64,000 bases of DNA from Streptomyces sp. NBC_00193 (GCF_026342735.1 NZ_JAPEMM010000001.1:5208001-5272000), one strand, 5' to 3'. Shown: positions 1 to 8,309, counted from the stretch's first letter. Program-made: numbers and translations. The notes: generated by a model from the sequence alone, not told the origin.

Positions 1-379
1 AGACGGCGTCCGCCACCCGCAGTCCGGCCGGCCTGCGGCCCGGCCCGCGCGCCAGCACCGGCACGATGTTCGGATGGTCGGACAGGGCGGCCCGGTACGA
101 GTGCGCCCAGTCGCGCAGGGCGACCTGCCACTCCCGGCCGTCCCCGGCGTCGAACATCGACAGGTCGACCCGCGCGCTCACCGCGTCCGCGACCGCGTCC
201 AGGATCTCGTCCTTCGTGCGGAAGTGGTTGTACAGCGAAGGTCCGCTGACCCCCAGCGCCGCCGCCAGCCGCCGCGTCGAGACGGCCTCCAGCCCCTCGC
301 CGTCCACCAGAGCGCCGGCCGCCTCGACGATGCGGGATCTGCTGAGGAGGGGCTTGCGCGGTCTGGCCATGCGCCACAT
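1..379 (-). CDS. TetR-family transcriptional regulator (3' end cut by window start)
   Basis: The minus strand encodes an N-terminal TetR helix-turn-helix: after MARPRKPLLSRSRIVEAAGA comes STRRLAAALGVSGPSLYNHF, the usual recognition-helix pattern, followed by a KDEILDAVAD helix. Two in-frame ATGs lie at 379 and 370; the second begins MARPRK, and either may be the start. The ligand-binding C-terminal part runs off the window, so the effector cannot be judged. The gene is divergent from the acyl-CoA dehydrogenase at 473, with a 93-base gap unusually AT-rich for this genome. By TetR convention it probably represses itself and that neighbour (inference). Confidence 0.85.
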   Translation of the reverse strand, partial: MWRMARPRKPLLSRSRIVEAAGALVDGEGLEAVSTRRLAAALGVSGPSLYNHFRTKDEILDAVADAVSARVDLSMFDAGDGREWQVALRDWAHSYRAALSDHPNIVPVLARGPGRRPAGLRVADAV

Positions 380-472
380 AGTAAGGCCTGCCGCATTTAA
401 ACTAGCGGTGGTAATTAACGGCCCCGCCCGTCCCGCCCGTCCCCCGATTTCTTCCCCACCCGGAGGTGCCCG
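380..472. promoter_or_regulatory. Divergent promoter region between tetR and acyl-CoA dehydrogenase
   Basis: The gap holds an AT-rich patch around 393-419 (TTTAAACTAG and GGTAATTAAC) in a genome above 70% GC. It is a likely site for promoters or operators serving both divergent genes. A clean palindrome was not found. The ribosome-binding site GGAGG at about 461-467 serves the gene at 473. Confidence 0.4.
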
Positions 473-1624
473 GTGAATCTGGAGCTCAGCGAGGAGCAGT
501 CCGCCGTACGCGATCTCGCCCGCGCGTTCACCGAGCGCGAGATCGCTCCGTACGCCGCCGAGTGGGACCGCGCCGAGAGCGTGGACCGGGCCATCGTCAA
601 GAAGCTCGGCTCCGTCGGCTTCCTCGGCCTGACCGTCCCCGAGGAGTACGGCGGCTCCGGCGGCGACCACCTCGCCTACGTCCTGGTCACCGAGGAGCTC
701 GGCCGCGGGGACTCCGCCGTGCGCGGCATCGTCTCCGTCTCCCTGGGCCTGGTCGCCAAGACCGTCGCCGCCTGGGGGAGCGAGGAGCAGAAGCGGGCCT
801 GGCTGCCCCGCCTGTGCTCGGGCGAAGCCCTCGGCTGCTTCGGGCTCACCGAGCCCGGCACCGGCTCCGACGCCGCCGCCCTCACCACCCGTGCCCGGCG
901 CGAGGGCGACGCGTACGTGATCAGCGGCAGCAAGATGTTCATCACCAACGGCACCTGGGCCGACGTGGTCCTGCTCTTCGCCCGCACGAACGAGGATCCG
1001 GGCCACCGCGGGATCTCCGCCTTCCTCGTGCCCACCGACGCCCCGGGCCTGACCCGCCGCGAGATCCACGGCAAGCTGGGCCTGCGCGGCCAAGCCACCG
1101 CCGAACTCGCCCTCGACGGCGTGCGCGTGCCCGCCTCCGCGATGCTCGGCCCCGAGGGGAAGGGCTTCTCCGTCGCCATGTCGGCCCTCGCCAAGGGCCG
1201 GATGTCCGTGGCCGCGGGCTGCGTCGGCATCGCCCAGGCCGCGCTGGACGCGGCCGTCTCCTACGCGGCCCAGCGCGAGCAGTTCGGCAAGCCGATCGCC
1301 CATCACCAGCTGGTCCAGGAGCTGATCGCCGACATCTCCGTGGACGTGGACGCCGCCCGGCTGCTGACCTGGCGGGTCGCCGATCTGATCGACCGCGGAC
1401 TGCCCTTCGCCACCGAGTCCTCGACCGCCAAGCTCTTCGCCTCCGAGGCCGCCGTCCGCGCCGCGAGCAACGCCCTCCAGGTGCACGGCGGTTACGGCTA
1501 CATCGACGAGTACCCGGCCGGCAAGCTGCTGCGCGACGCCCGCGTGATGACCCTGTACGAGGGCACCAGCCAGATCCAGAAGCTCCTCATCGGCCGCGCC
1601 CGCACGGGGGTTTCCGCCTTCTGA
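473..1624 (+). CDS. Acyl-CoA dehydrogenase
   Basis: A 383-residue FAD enzyme that introduces the alpha-beta double bond in an acyl-CoA thioester and passes electrons to an electron-transfer flavoprotein. The N-terminal helical domain begins NLELSEEQSAVRDLAR. The FAD-binding signature FGLTEPGTGSDAAALTT lies near residues 123-139. The C-terminal helical domain ends with YEGTSQIQK, where Glu363 sits at the usual catalytic-base position. Length is typical. The GTG start at 473 follows a good GGAGG site. It is divergent from a TetR gene, suggesting substrate-induced control. The short- or medium-chain or branched substrate cannot be told from sequence. Confidence 0.93.
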   Translation: MNLELSEEQSAVRDLARAFTEREIAPYAAEWDRAESVDRAIVKKLGSVGFLGLTVPEEYGGSGGDHLAYVLVTEELGRGDSAVRGIVSVSLGLVAKTVAAWGSEEQKRAWLPRLCSGEALGCFGLTEPGTGSDAAALTTRARREGDAYVISGSKMFITNGTWADVVLLFARTNEDPGHRGISAFLVPTDAPGLTRREIHGKLGLRGQATAELALDGVRVPASAMLGPEGKGFSVAMSALAKGRMSVAAGCVGIAQAALDAAVSYAAQREQFGKPIAHHQLVQELIADISVDVDAARLLTWRVADLIDRGLPFATESSTAKLFASEAAVRAASNALQVHGGYGYIDEYPAGKLLRDARVMTLYEGTSQIQKLLIGRARTGVSAF

Positions 1625-1733
1625 TCCGGCCTTCCGAGCCCCTGAAGTTCCCCAGGGCGCCCCGAAGTTCCTGAGTACGCAGGTGAGTACGTGCACGGAT
1701 GTGCCGCGGCCCGGCCCGCCCGATGCTGGACCC

Positions 1734-2045
1734 ATGAACGAGACACCGGTCAAGCAGCAGAACACGGGCGCCTACTACGGCCAGGCCGTCGCCTCCTTCG
1801 GCATCGCCATCGGCGCGGTCGCCCTGGGGATCTACAACCTGGAGGCGAACGGCTGGGTCCGCGCCTTCCTCGGCATCGCGGTCCTCTACCTCACCACCTC
1901 GGCCTTCACCCTCGCCAAGGTGATCCGCGACCGCCAGGAGGTCACCCAGATCGTCACCCGGGTCGACCAGGCCAGGATGGAGAAGATCATGACGGGCTAC
2001 GACCCCTTCGCCGTCCCGAAGCAGCCCACTCCCCAGGATCGCTAA
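1734..2045 (+). CDS. YiaA/YiaB-like two-helix inner membrane protein
   Basis: A 103-residue protein with two hydrophobic segments, about residues 18-36 (AVASFGIAIGAVALGIY) and 43-62 (VRAFLGIAVLYLTTSAFTLA). A charged cytoplasmic tail (KVIRDRQEVTQIVTRVDQARMEKI) follows. This matches the YiaA/YiaB domain family, whose function is unknown. The ATG at 1734 is preferred over the upstream GTG at 1683 because the added residues are poor. The stop codon overlaps an operator-like sequence for the next gene. Confidence 0.75.
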   Translation: MNETPVKQQNTGAYYGQAVASFGIAIGAVALGIYNLEANGWVRAFLGIAVLYLTTSAFTLAKVIRDRQEVTQIVTRVDQARMEKIMTGYDPFAVPKQPTPQDR

Positions 2046-2056
2046 GCGCTTGCTCA
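2043..2056. promoter_or_regulatory. Putative operator TAAGCGCTTGCTCA, copy 1 (upstream of tetR at 2109)
   Basis: The 14-base sequence TAAGCGCTTGCTCA is found here and again at 3264-3277 ahead of the MaoC gene. It is centred on the perfect palindrome AAGCGCTT. Position upstream of a TetR gene and an acyl-CoA metabolic gene suggests one repressor binds both, an inference from duplication and placement only. Confidence 0.5.
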
Positions 2057-2108
2057 CCACCCTCCGGTAAGCTGTTCATTCCTACAGGCCGACGAGGGTG
2101 AGCGAGTG

Positions 2109-2756
2109 ATGGACAGCGTGGAGGAGATCGGCGGCTACCGGCCGTGGTCGGAGGTCACCCCCGACGCCGCGCGGCGACTGCTCGTCGCCGCCGTGGAGGC
2201 CTTCGCGGAGCGCGGCTACCACGCCACCACCACGCGGGACATCGCGGGGCGGGCCGGCATGAGCCCGGCCGCGCTCTACATCCACTACAAGACCAAGGAA
2301 GAGCTGCTCCACCGGATCAGCCGGATCGGCCACGACAAGGCCCTGGAGATCCTGGACACCGCGGCCTCGGGCCCCGGCAGCGCCGCGGAGCGGCTCGACG
2401 CGGCCGTACGGTCCTTCGTGGGCTGGCACGCGGCCCATCACACCACCGCGCGCGTGGTCCAGTACGAGCTCGATGCTCTCGCCCCGGAGCACCGCTCCGA
2501 CATCGTGGCCCTGCGCCGGCAGAGCGACGCGGCCATCCGCCGCATCCTCGCCGACGGCGTCGCGGCCGGTGAGTTCTTCGTCCCGGACGTTCCCGGCACC
2601 ACGCTCGCCGTGCTGTCGCTCTGCATCGACGTCGCCCGCTGGTTCAGCGCGGACGGCCGCCGCACGCCCGACGAGGTCGGCGCGCTCTACGCCGGCCTCG
2701 TGCTCCGCATGGTGGGCGCGGGCCCCGGCGAGGCCGGCGGCGCGTTTCGGAAGTAG
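2109..2756 (+). CDS. TetR-family regulator, probable repressor of acyl-CoA genes
   Basis: About 215 residues. The N-terminal helix-turn-helix reads HATTTRDIAGRAGMSPAALY, followed by IHYKTKEELLHRISRIG. The remaining all-helical C-terminal domain would bind the ligand. The ATG at 2109 lies 6 bases after GGGTGAG; a GTG at 2106 is the alternative. A 14-base operator-like sequence ahead of it recurs ahead of the convergent MaoC gene at 3241, so self-repression plus control of the MaoC gene is likely. The domain resembles the KstR2-like group that senses CoA thioesters, but this is not certain. Confidence 0.88.
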   Translation: MDSVEEIGGYRPWSEVTPDAARRLLVAAVEAFAERGYHATTTRDIAGRAGMSPAALYIHYKTKEELLHRISRIGHDKALEILDTAASGPGSAAERLDAAVRSFVGWHAAHHTTARVVQYELDALAPEHRSDIVALRRQSDAAIRRILADGVAAGEFFVPDVPGTTLAVLSLCIDVARWFSADGRRTPDEVGALYAGLVLRMVGAGPGEAGGAFRK

Positions 2757-2779
2757 CTCGGCGGCAGTTCGGGAGCGGT

Positions 2780-3241
2780 TCAGAAGTAGTAGCGGGACAC
2801 CGACTCGGCCACGCACACCGGCTTGTCGCCGCCCTCGCGCTCGACCGTCACGGTGGCCGACACCTGGACGCCGCCGCCCGCCTCCACCACCTCGGTGATC
2901 AGCGCGGTCGCGCGCAGCCGCGAACCGACCGGCACCGGCGCCGGGAAACGCACCTTGTTCACCCCGTAGTTGATGCCCATCCGCATGCCCTCGACCCGCA
3001 TGATCTGCGGCACCAGGCTCGGGAGCAGCGACAGCGTGAGGTATCCGTGCGCGATCGTGGAGCCGAAGGGTCCGGACGCCGCCCGCTCCGGGTCCACGTG
3101 GATCCACTGGTGGTCCCCGGTGGCGTCCGCGAAGAGGTCGATCCGCTTCTGGTCCACCTCCAGCCAGTCGCTCGGGCCGAGCGGTGCGCCGATCCCGGCG
3201 GTGAGCTCCTCGGCGGACGTGAAGATCCTCGGCTCGGACAT
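2780..3241 (-). CDS. MaoC-family (R)-enoyl-CoA hydratase
   Basis: A 153-residue single hot-dog-fold protein. The hydratase segment FADATGDHQWIHVDPERA places the catalytic Asp at residue 43 and His at residue 48, followed by the conserved Ser-rich GPFGSTIAHGYLTLSL. It is expected to hydrate 2-enoyl-CoA in beta-oxidation or a related pathway. It converges on the TetR gene ending at 2756 and carries the shared operator-like sequence just upstream of its start. The length matches stand-alone MaoC-like proteins. Confidence 0.9.
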   Translation of the reverse strand: MSEPRIFTSAEELTAGIGAPLGPSDWLEVDQKRIDLFADATGDHQWIHVDPERAASGPFGSTIAHGYLTLSLLPSLVPQIMRVEGMRMGINYGVNKVRFPAPVPVGSRLRATALITEVVEAGGGVQVSATVTVEREGGDKPVCVAESVSRYYF

Positions 3242-3263
3242 ACCCGTACCTCTCCCTGGCGAA

Positions 3264-3277
3264 TAAGCGCTTGCTCA
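3264..3277. promoter_or_regulatory. Putative operator TAAGCGCTTGCTCA, copy 2 (upstream of maoC-like gene)
   Basis: An exact second copy of the 14-base sequence at 2043-2056, 22 bases upstream of the MaoC start codon on the other strand. An identical 14-mer at two promoters 1.2 kb apart, neither in coding repeats, points to a shared TetR operator. Confidence 0.5.
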
Positions 3278-3354
3278 GCATGCTGGGGCCGTCGTGGATC
3301 TGTCAACGACGTACCGGGCACCGAATCCCGGCCCGGCCGATTACCCTCGGCGGT

Positions 3355-3801
3355 GTGCCGCAGATTCCCGAGAAGGTCCATGAACTCACCGTCGGCCAGC
3401 TGTCCGCCCGCAGCGGCGCGGCCGTCTCCGCGCTGCACTTCTACGAGGCCAAGGGCCTGATCAGCAGCCGCCGCACCTCCGGCAACCAGCGCCGCTACAC
3501 CCGTGACGCCCTGCGCCGCGTGGCGTTCGTACGGGCCGCCCAGCGCGTCGGCATCCCCCTCGCCAGCATCCGCGACGCACTCGCCCAGCTCCCCGAAGGC
3601 CGCACGCCCAACCGCGAGGACTGGGCCCGGCTGTCCGAGAGCTGGCGCGCCGAGCTCGACCATCGGATAGCCCAACTCGGCCGTCTGCGCGACCATTTGA
3701 CCGACTGCATCGGCTGCGGATGCCTCTCCCTGGAGAACTGCGCGCTCTCCAACCCCGACGACGTCTTCGGCGAACGGCTCACCGGTTCCCGGCTGTTGTG
3801 A
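3355..3801 (+). CDS. soxR: SoxR, [2Fe-2S] redox-sensing MerR-family regulator
   Basis: A 148-residue MerR protein. The N-terminal winged helix reads LTVGQLSARSGAAVSALHFYEAKG, and a dimerisation helix follows. Near the C-terminus is CIGCGCLSLENC, the four-cysteine arrangement (CX2CXCX5C) that holds the SoxR [2Fe-2S] cluster. In streptomycetes SoxR responds to redox-active metabolites and switches on a small set of oxidoreductase genes rather than a full superoxide regulon. The GTG at 3355 is chosen because it gives the usual SoxR length. The 3' end overlaps the convergent gene by 23 bases. A MarR-type or ordinary MerR identity is excluded by the cysteine cluster. Confidence 0.92.
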   Translation: MPQIPEKVHELTVGQLSARSGAAVSALHFYEAKGLISSRRTSGNQRRYTRDALRRVAFVRAAQRVGIPLASIRDALAQLPEGRTPNREDWARLSESWRAELDHRIAQLGRLRDHLTDCIGCGCLSLENCALSNPDDVFGERLTGSRLL

Positions 3802-4618
3802 CCTCCCGGGCGCGGACCGCCGCCGCGACCAGCTCGGCGTTCGACCGCGCCGCCCGCCCGTCCGGCAGGTGCAGCACGTCTCCTACGCCGATCCGCGCCC
3901 CGGTGCCGTACCGCGCGGCCAGCCGCAGCACCGGCCAGGCCGCCGGCCCCCGCCCGAACAGCAGCACCGGCACCGGGGGCAGCCGGCGCAGCAGCTCGGC
4001 CACCGGCCCCGGGTCGGCGGAGGCCGGCTCGGCGAGGAGCCGGACCCGCGCGGGATCCCGTACCGGCCAGGCCAGGAACCGCGCCAGCGGCTCCGGCGAC
4101 CCGCCCACCGGGACCTCCGCGTCCACCGCCACCCCGCGCTCCAGCAGCTCTTCGGCGAGTTCCCGGGCTCCCGGCTCCGCGAACCGCACCACCGCCCGGT
4201 CGGGCAGCACCGTCCAGCTCCGCACCCGCGCCGACCGCCCCGCTTGATCCGGCTCGGACGCCACGCTCACGGCCACGCTCACGGCCACCCCGCCGCCGGG
4301 CCCGGGACCACGCGCGAGGCCGGCCTCGCGCAGGGCCTCCAGCAGCGGCCCCACCACCCGGGGCGAGAGGCTCTCGCGACCGCACGGGGTGCGCGCATGG
4401 ACCAGCACCTCCCGGCCCCCGGCGGCCACCGCCGCCAGCGCGGCCTCCACCAGGTCCCCGGGGCTCATCGGGACGGCCGGTCCGTCGGCAGCGTTCCGGG
4501 ACCCGTTGAGCGACACCACCAGCGTCGGCTCCGCTCCGGCTCTCCGGCCGGCTGGGCCGGTTCCGGGCCCTGCTCCGGACCCCGGTGCGGCTCCCGCCCC
4601 CGCCGAGGCCCCGCTCAC
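3779..4618 (-). CDS. Short BKACE-like (DUF849, 3-keto-5-aminohexanoate cleavage) protein
   Basis: About 279 residues. The core starts TLVVSLNGSRNAADGPAVPM and continues REVLVHARTPCGRESLSPRV, then ends with GVGDVLHLPDGRAARSNAEL. These are hallmarks of the beta-keto-acid cleavage enzyme family. In the family the metal site uses an H-x-H pair in this strand; here the first His appears replaced by Leu (LVHARTP), so activity is doubtful. A low-complexity Gly/Ala/Pro N-terminus precedes the domain. The GTG at 4618 forms a GTGA overlap with the upstream gene, implying translational coupling. A 12-base tandem repeat (CACGCTCACGGC, 4262-4285) encodes a Val-Ala-Val-Ser stretch. Confidence 0.75.
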   Translation of the reverse strand: MSGASAGAGAAPGSGAGPGTGPAGRRAGAEPTLVVSLNGSRNAADGPAVPMSPGDLVEAALAAVAAGGREVLVHARTPCGRESLSPRVVGPLLEALREAGLARGPGPGGGVAVSVAVSVASEPDQAGRSARVRSWTVLPDRAVVRFAEPGARELAEELLERGVAVDAEVPVGGSPEPLARFLAWPVRDPARVRLLAEPASADPGPVAELLRRLPPVPVLLFGRGPAAWPVLRLAARYGTGARIGVGDVLHLPDGRAARSNAELVAAAVRAREVTTAGNR

Positions 4619-5277
4619 GCCGCGCCCGCCAGATCGGCCCCCTGGAGCGCCGTGTCCGCGAGCGCCGGTCTCGGCACCACGATTCCGCAGCCCGCGCACA
4701 CCGGCCCGTCCCAGGCCCACCCGGCGCCGGACGGCCCGGCGCCGGACGGCCCGCCGGCCGTGGCGGGGCCCGACGCCCGGGCCACCGCCTTCGCCGTCAC
4801 CACCGGAGGCACCCGCACCGGCCAGTGCAACTCCCGCGCCCCGCACACCGGGCACCCCGTCCCCGGCTCCGACTCCAGCGCCTCCACCAGCCGTCTCAGC
4901 ACCTCGCCCAGCGCCCCCTGCGGCCGCACACCCGGATCGGCGCACCGCACCACCGCGTCCCCGCTGCCGCTCCACGCCCACTCGGGCCGCCGCAACCCGT
5001 CGTGCTTCTCGCGCCGACGGCGCGCCGCGAACTGCCGTTCGTACTCCAGCCAGACCGCCCGCGCCTCCTCCAGCTCCTCCAGCGCGGCCACCAGCCGCGA
5101 GGGGTCCGCCGACCGGTCCTCGGGACCGATCCCGTGCCGGTCGCACAGGTGCCACCAGGTCGCGCGGTGCCCGTACGGGGCGAACCGCTCCAGGCAGCGC
5201 CGCAGCGAATGGCGCCGCAGGGCCCTGTCGTTGCGTGCGTCGCGCACCTGATGGGCCAGACTCCGGAATCCCGCCAT
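4615..5277 (-). CDS. Conserved hypothetical protein with a zinc-ribbon-like C-terminus
   Basis: A 220-residue protein of unknown function. The N-terminal half is basic and helical (FRSLAHQVRDARNDRALRRH). The C-terminal half has two CxxC knuckles, CPVCGARELHWP and CAGCGIVVP, likely to hold one zinc ion, separated by an Ala/Gly/Pro linker. That linker contains a perfect 15-base tandem duplication (4721-4750) encoding repeated SGAGP. It is translationally coupled to the BKACE-like gene through GTGA, so the two products probably act together. A GTG at 5280 adjoins the chosen ATG. Confidence 0.65.
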   Translation of the reverse strand: MAGFRSLAHQVRDARNDRALRRHSLRRCLERFAPYGHRATWWHLCDRHGIGPEDRSADPSRLVAALEELEEARAVWLEYERQFAARRRREKHDGLRRPEWAWSGSGDAVVRCADPGVRPQGALGEVLRRLVEALESEPGTGCPVCGARELHWPVRVPPVVTAKAVARASGPATAGGPSGAGPSGAGWAWDGPVCAGCGIVVPRPALADTALQGADLAGAA

Positions 5278-5429
5278 CACACCTTCACCTCCGCAGAGCG
5301 CCCAGCACCGGGCGCCGTGCCCGCCGCGCTGTGTTCCCCACAGGACCGGCGCTGTGTGCCCAACATGCCCGGCCCGGTGCGGGCGCATGCGGGGGCGGTC
5401 GAGGCGTACGGGTGGCACATGGCCGGAAC

Positions 5430-6818
5430 TCAGCGCCCCATGCGCCCCGCGACCACCACCAGCCGGGCCAGCTCCTCGTGGCAGATGTCGCTGTGCGCCC
5501 CCGACGGAGCCCCGCCGCGCCGGACCACGGAGCCCGCGTCCACGCTCACGCAGCCCGCGGCGGGCAGGCCGCCCTGCAGTGCCGCGTCCAAGGTCAGCCG
5601 CGGGGTTCCCGGCACACCGTGCACCCCGTCGTGCCCGATCGCGCCCCACCGCTCGTCGAAACCGAGCAGACCGGCCGAATCGCCGGCCATCCGGGAGGCC
5701 AGCGGGTAGAACACCTTGAGGGAGGAGTCGTAGGGGGAATGGCAGGCCGTCAGCGGACCGTCGACCCTGTCCTGCAACCCGCGCAGGGCGCCCCCGCGCC
5801 CCCGGTCGTGCGGCAGGCTGTCGGCGAACGCGTAGTGGGAGAAGGCCCCTTGGAGGACGGTCACGGACTTCACGTTCCGGGCCCCGGACGGCAGTGCGCG
5901 CAGGGCGAAGGAGACCACCCGGCCACCGAAGCTGTGCCCGATGAGGTGCACCCGCAGGGCCGGGCGGCGGCCGGCCAGCTCCGCCAGCAGCGGCCCGAGG
6001 CCGTGCTCGCCGACCACCCCGGCCCGGGCCTTCATCTGGTAGTACGTGGCCTGGCGCAGCACTTCCTTGGCGCCGTTCCACAGCGTCCGCATCCCGCCGC
6101 CGGCCGAGAAGCCGGGGGAGTCCCCGGCGCCGGGCCGGTCCCCGGGGAAGGTGGCACCCGCCTCGGCCAGGGCGTCGGTGAACTCCCGGCACACCCGCAG
6201 GACGTCCCCGCTGAGGAAGTCCGGCACCTCGCGCGGGGCGAAGGCCGCCGCCAGATCGTCGCCCGTGCCCACCCCGTCGACCCCGGCCAGCTCCCGTACG
6301 AGCGCACCGAACTCGGTGAAGTCGCCCTCCCGCGTGGGCCGTTCCTCCAGCAGCTCGGCGATCCGGTCCAGCTCCGCCGCCCGTCCGGGCCAGAACGCCC
6401 CGAGGGCCCTGCGGGTGGCCGGGTCCAGGGCCGTCCCGTGGCCCGGCTCCGCGGCACCCGCCCCGGCGCCCTCCACCGCGCCCCGGGCGTCGAAGTCGGG
6501 TATCGGCTCGTCCGCGAACCGGATCGAGGGCCACACGACCCCCACGTACCCCAGCCGCACCCCGGTCCCCACCAGATCCGCGAAGGGGGCGTAGAACCGG
6601 TCGAAGAGCCGGATCGCAGTGGACCGGTCGGAGTTCCATCCGTGGGCGAAGACCAGCAGGTCCGTGGCCTCGATCCCGAAGACCGCCTCCCGGGCGCCCG
6701 GGCCCGCGTCGCCCTGCGCGTCGAAGGTCAGTTCCACGTACGGGCGGGCCCCGATGCCCGCCGCCGTCCCCGTCGCCCCCGCGGCCCCCGCGGGCACCGC
6801 CCCGCCGATGTGCACCAT
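5430..6818 (-). CDS. Alpha/beta-hydrolase fold protein, serine-hydrolase type
   Basis: A 462-residue protein. It carries an early strand LLVFAHGWNSDRSTAIRLFD with an oxyanion-hole-like HGW, and the nucleophile elbow VHLIGHSFGGRVVSFALRAL (GHSFG). A late GHDGVHG or HSDICH segment could supply the catalytic His. Substrate is unknown; such proteins are often called lipases or PGAP1-like. No signal peptide is seen. The second ATG at 6818 is chosen because GGAGGGG lies just upstream of it and between the two ATGs. About 150 bases separate it from the 4615-5277 gene and show nothing notable. Confidence 0.72.
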   Translation of the reverse strand: MVHIGGAVPAGAAGATGTAAGIGARPYVELTFDAQGDAGPGAREAVFGIEATDLLVFAHGWNSDRSTAIRLFDRFYAPFADLVGTGVRLGYVGVVWPSIRFADEPIPDFDARGAVEGAGAGAAEPGHGTALDPATRRALGAFWPGRAAELDRIAELLEERPTREGDFTEFGALVRELAGVDGVGTGDDLAAAFAPREVPDFLSGDVLRVCREFTDALAEAGATFPGDRPGAGDSPGFSAGGGMRTLWNGAKEVLRQATYYQMKARAGVVGEHGLGPLLAELAGRRPALRVHLIGHSFGGRVVSFALRALPSGARNVKSVTVLQGAFSHYAFADSLPHDRGRGGALRGLQDRVDGPLTACHSPYDSSLKVFYPLASRMAGDSAGLLGFDERWGAIGHDGVHGVPGTPRLTLDAALQGGLPAAGCVSVDAGSVVRRGGAPSGAHSDICHEELARLVVVAGRMGR

Positions 6819-6899
6819 GACGCCCCCCTCCACGCCGTGTCCCTGTCCGCAGCATCCTGCGGAACGGGCCGCCCGGCCAGCCCCTGTGCACCCACGGGT

Positions 6900-8186
6900 T
6901 CACGGATACAGCAGGTACTGCTCCCGTGCCGCCGCGAACCCCGCCAGCCCCGCCGCCCAGTCGCCCGCGATCTCCTCCACGCCCGCCCCCGCGTCGACCA
7001 TCCGCCGCACCCGGTCCGAGCCCGTCAGCCGGTCGATCCACTGGTCGGAGCGCCAGGCGAAGCCGCTCCACACCTGCCGGGCGGTGACCAGCAGCCCGAT
7101 GCCGGCCCGTACCGGATCGAAGGCCTCCCGGTCGTGGACGAGCAGCCGGACCCCGCCGCAGGTCTTCCCGGCGTACTTGGAGAAGGAAGGCGTGAAATAG
7201 GCCTCCCGGAACCAGACCCCGGGCAGCCCCAGGGCGTTCGCCGCCTCCGCCCACGTGCGGTCCACGCCCTCGGCGCCGACCAGCTCGAAGGGGGTGGTGG
7301 TGCCGCGCCCCTCCGACAGGTTGGTCCCCTCGAACAGGCAGGTCCCGGCGTACGCCAGGGCCGTGCCCGGCGTCGGCATGTTCGGGCTCGGCGGCACCCA
7401 GGGCAGCCCGGTCTCCTCGAAGAAGGACTCCCGCCTCCACCCGGCCATCCGCACCACCTCCAGCCGCGGGGCGGCGCCGGCTACCCGGAGGAACTCGCCC
7501 GCGAAGAGCCCGGCCAGCTCGCCCGCCGTCATCCCGTGCGCCAGCGCGATCGGCTCCCGGCCCACGAAGCTCGCGTACGGGCGCTGCAGGACGGGCCCGG
7601 CCGCCCGCCGGGCGCCGACCGGGTTGGGGCGGTCCAGCACCACCACCGCCTTGCCGGCGAGGGCGGCCGCGCGCATGCAGTCGTAGAGGGTCCAGATGTA
7701 GGTGTAGAAGCGGGCGCCGACGTCCTGGATGTCGAAGACGACGGTGTCGACGCCGGCCGCCGTGAAGACGTCCGCGAGCCCCTGCCCGCTCTTGCCGTAC
7801 GTGTCGTACACCGGCAGCCCGGTCGCCGGATCCCGCCCGGCCCCCTCCGAACCGCCCGCCTGGGCCGTGCCCCGGAAACCGTGCTCGGGGCCGAACACCG
7901 CGACCAGGGAGAAGTGTCCGTCGGCGGCGTCCGCGTGCAGGACGTCGACCAGGTGGCGGGCGTCCGCGGTGATCCCCGTCGGGTTGGTGACCACCCCGAC
8001 CCGCTGACCGGCCAGTACGGCGTACCCGTCCGCGGCGAGCCGCTCGAACCCGGTCCGCACCCGCCCGTCGGCGACGACCGCGGCCCCGGCCCCCGGGGCT
8101 CCCGTCTCCCGGGCTCCCGCTCCCAGGGCGCCCGCGGCGCCCGCCGCCCCGGCCAGACCCAGCAACCCGCGTCGCGACAGTGTCAT
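6900..8186 (-). CDS. NamZ-like (DUF1343) exo-beta-N-acetylmuramidase, Tat-exported
   Basis: A 428-residue protein starting MTLSRRGLLGLAGAAGAAGA, a twin-arginine signal peptide (SRRGLL plus Ala/Gly h-region). The mature domain shows DUF1343 marks: GVVTNPTGITADARHLVDVL, VFGPEHGFRGTAQAGG, FDIQDVGARFYTYIWTL and VVLDRPNPVGA. The family founder, NamZ of Bacillus subtilis, removes N-acetylmuramic acid from cell-wall fragments, so a role in muropeptide recycling outside the membrane is plausible. An ATG at 8225 would add 13 residues ahead of the Tat motif and is less likely. The gene is divergent from the SDR operon. Confidence 0.82.
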   Translation of the reverse strand: MTLSRRGLLGLAGAAGAAGALGAGARETGAPGAGAAVVADGRVRTGFERLAADGYAVLAGQRVGVVTNPTGITADARHLVDVLHADAADGHFSLVAVFGPEHGFRGTAQAGGSEGAGRDPATGLPVYDTYGKSGQGLADVFTAAGVDTVVFDIQDVGARFYTYIWTLYDCMRAAALAGKAVVVLDRPNPVGARRAAGPVLQRPYASFVGREPIALAHGMTAGELAGLFAGEFLRVAGAAPRLEVVRMAGWRRESFFEETGLPWVPPSPNMPTPGTALAYAGTCLFEGTNLSEGRGTTTPFELVGAEGVDRTWAEAANALGLPGVWFREAYFTPSFSKYAGKTCGGVRLLVHDREAFDPVRAGIGLLVTARQVWSGFAWRSDQWIDRLTGSDRVRRMVDAGAGVEEIAGDWAAGLAGFAAAREQYLLYP

Positions 8187-8222
8187 CGCGCCAAAGTAGG
8201 GCTCCGCACCCTTCCACCCGGA

Positions 8223-8235
8223 CATACCGACTGGT
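8223..8235. promoter_or_regulatory. Putative TetR operator CATACCGACTGGT, copy 1
   Basis: The 13-base sequence CATACCGACTGGT recurs in reverse complement at 16303-16315 ahead of the phosphotransferase gene. It lies in the promoter region of the SDR, acyl-CoA ligase and TetR operon. The TetR at 10931 is the best candidate ligand-responsive repressor (inference). Confidence 0.5.
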
Positions 8236-8309
8236 TAGTCTGCCCGTGATCCGGCAGGCGTCAGCAGGCCGCGCAGACATCGAGGCACCACCACACGAAG
8301 GGCGGACCC

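Noticed and set aside
4389..8249. A 1286-residue plus-strand open frame and similar long frames throughout
   Set aside because: It is Pro/Arg/Ala-rich and shadows well-supported minus-strand genes. High GC content leaves antisense frames open.
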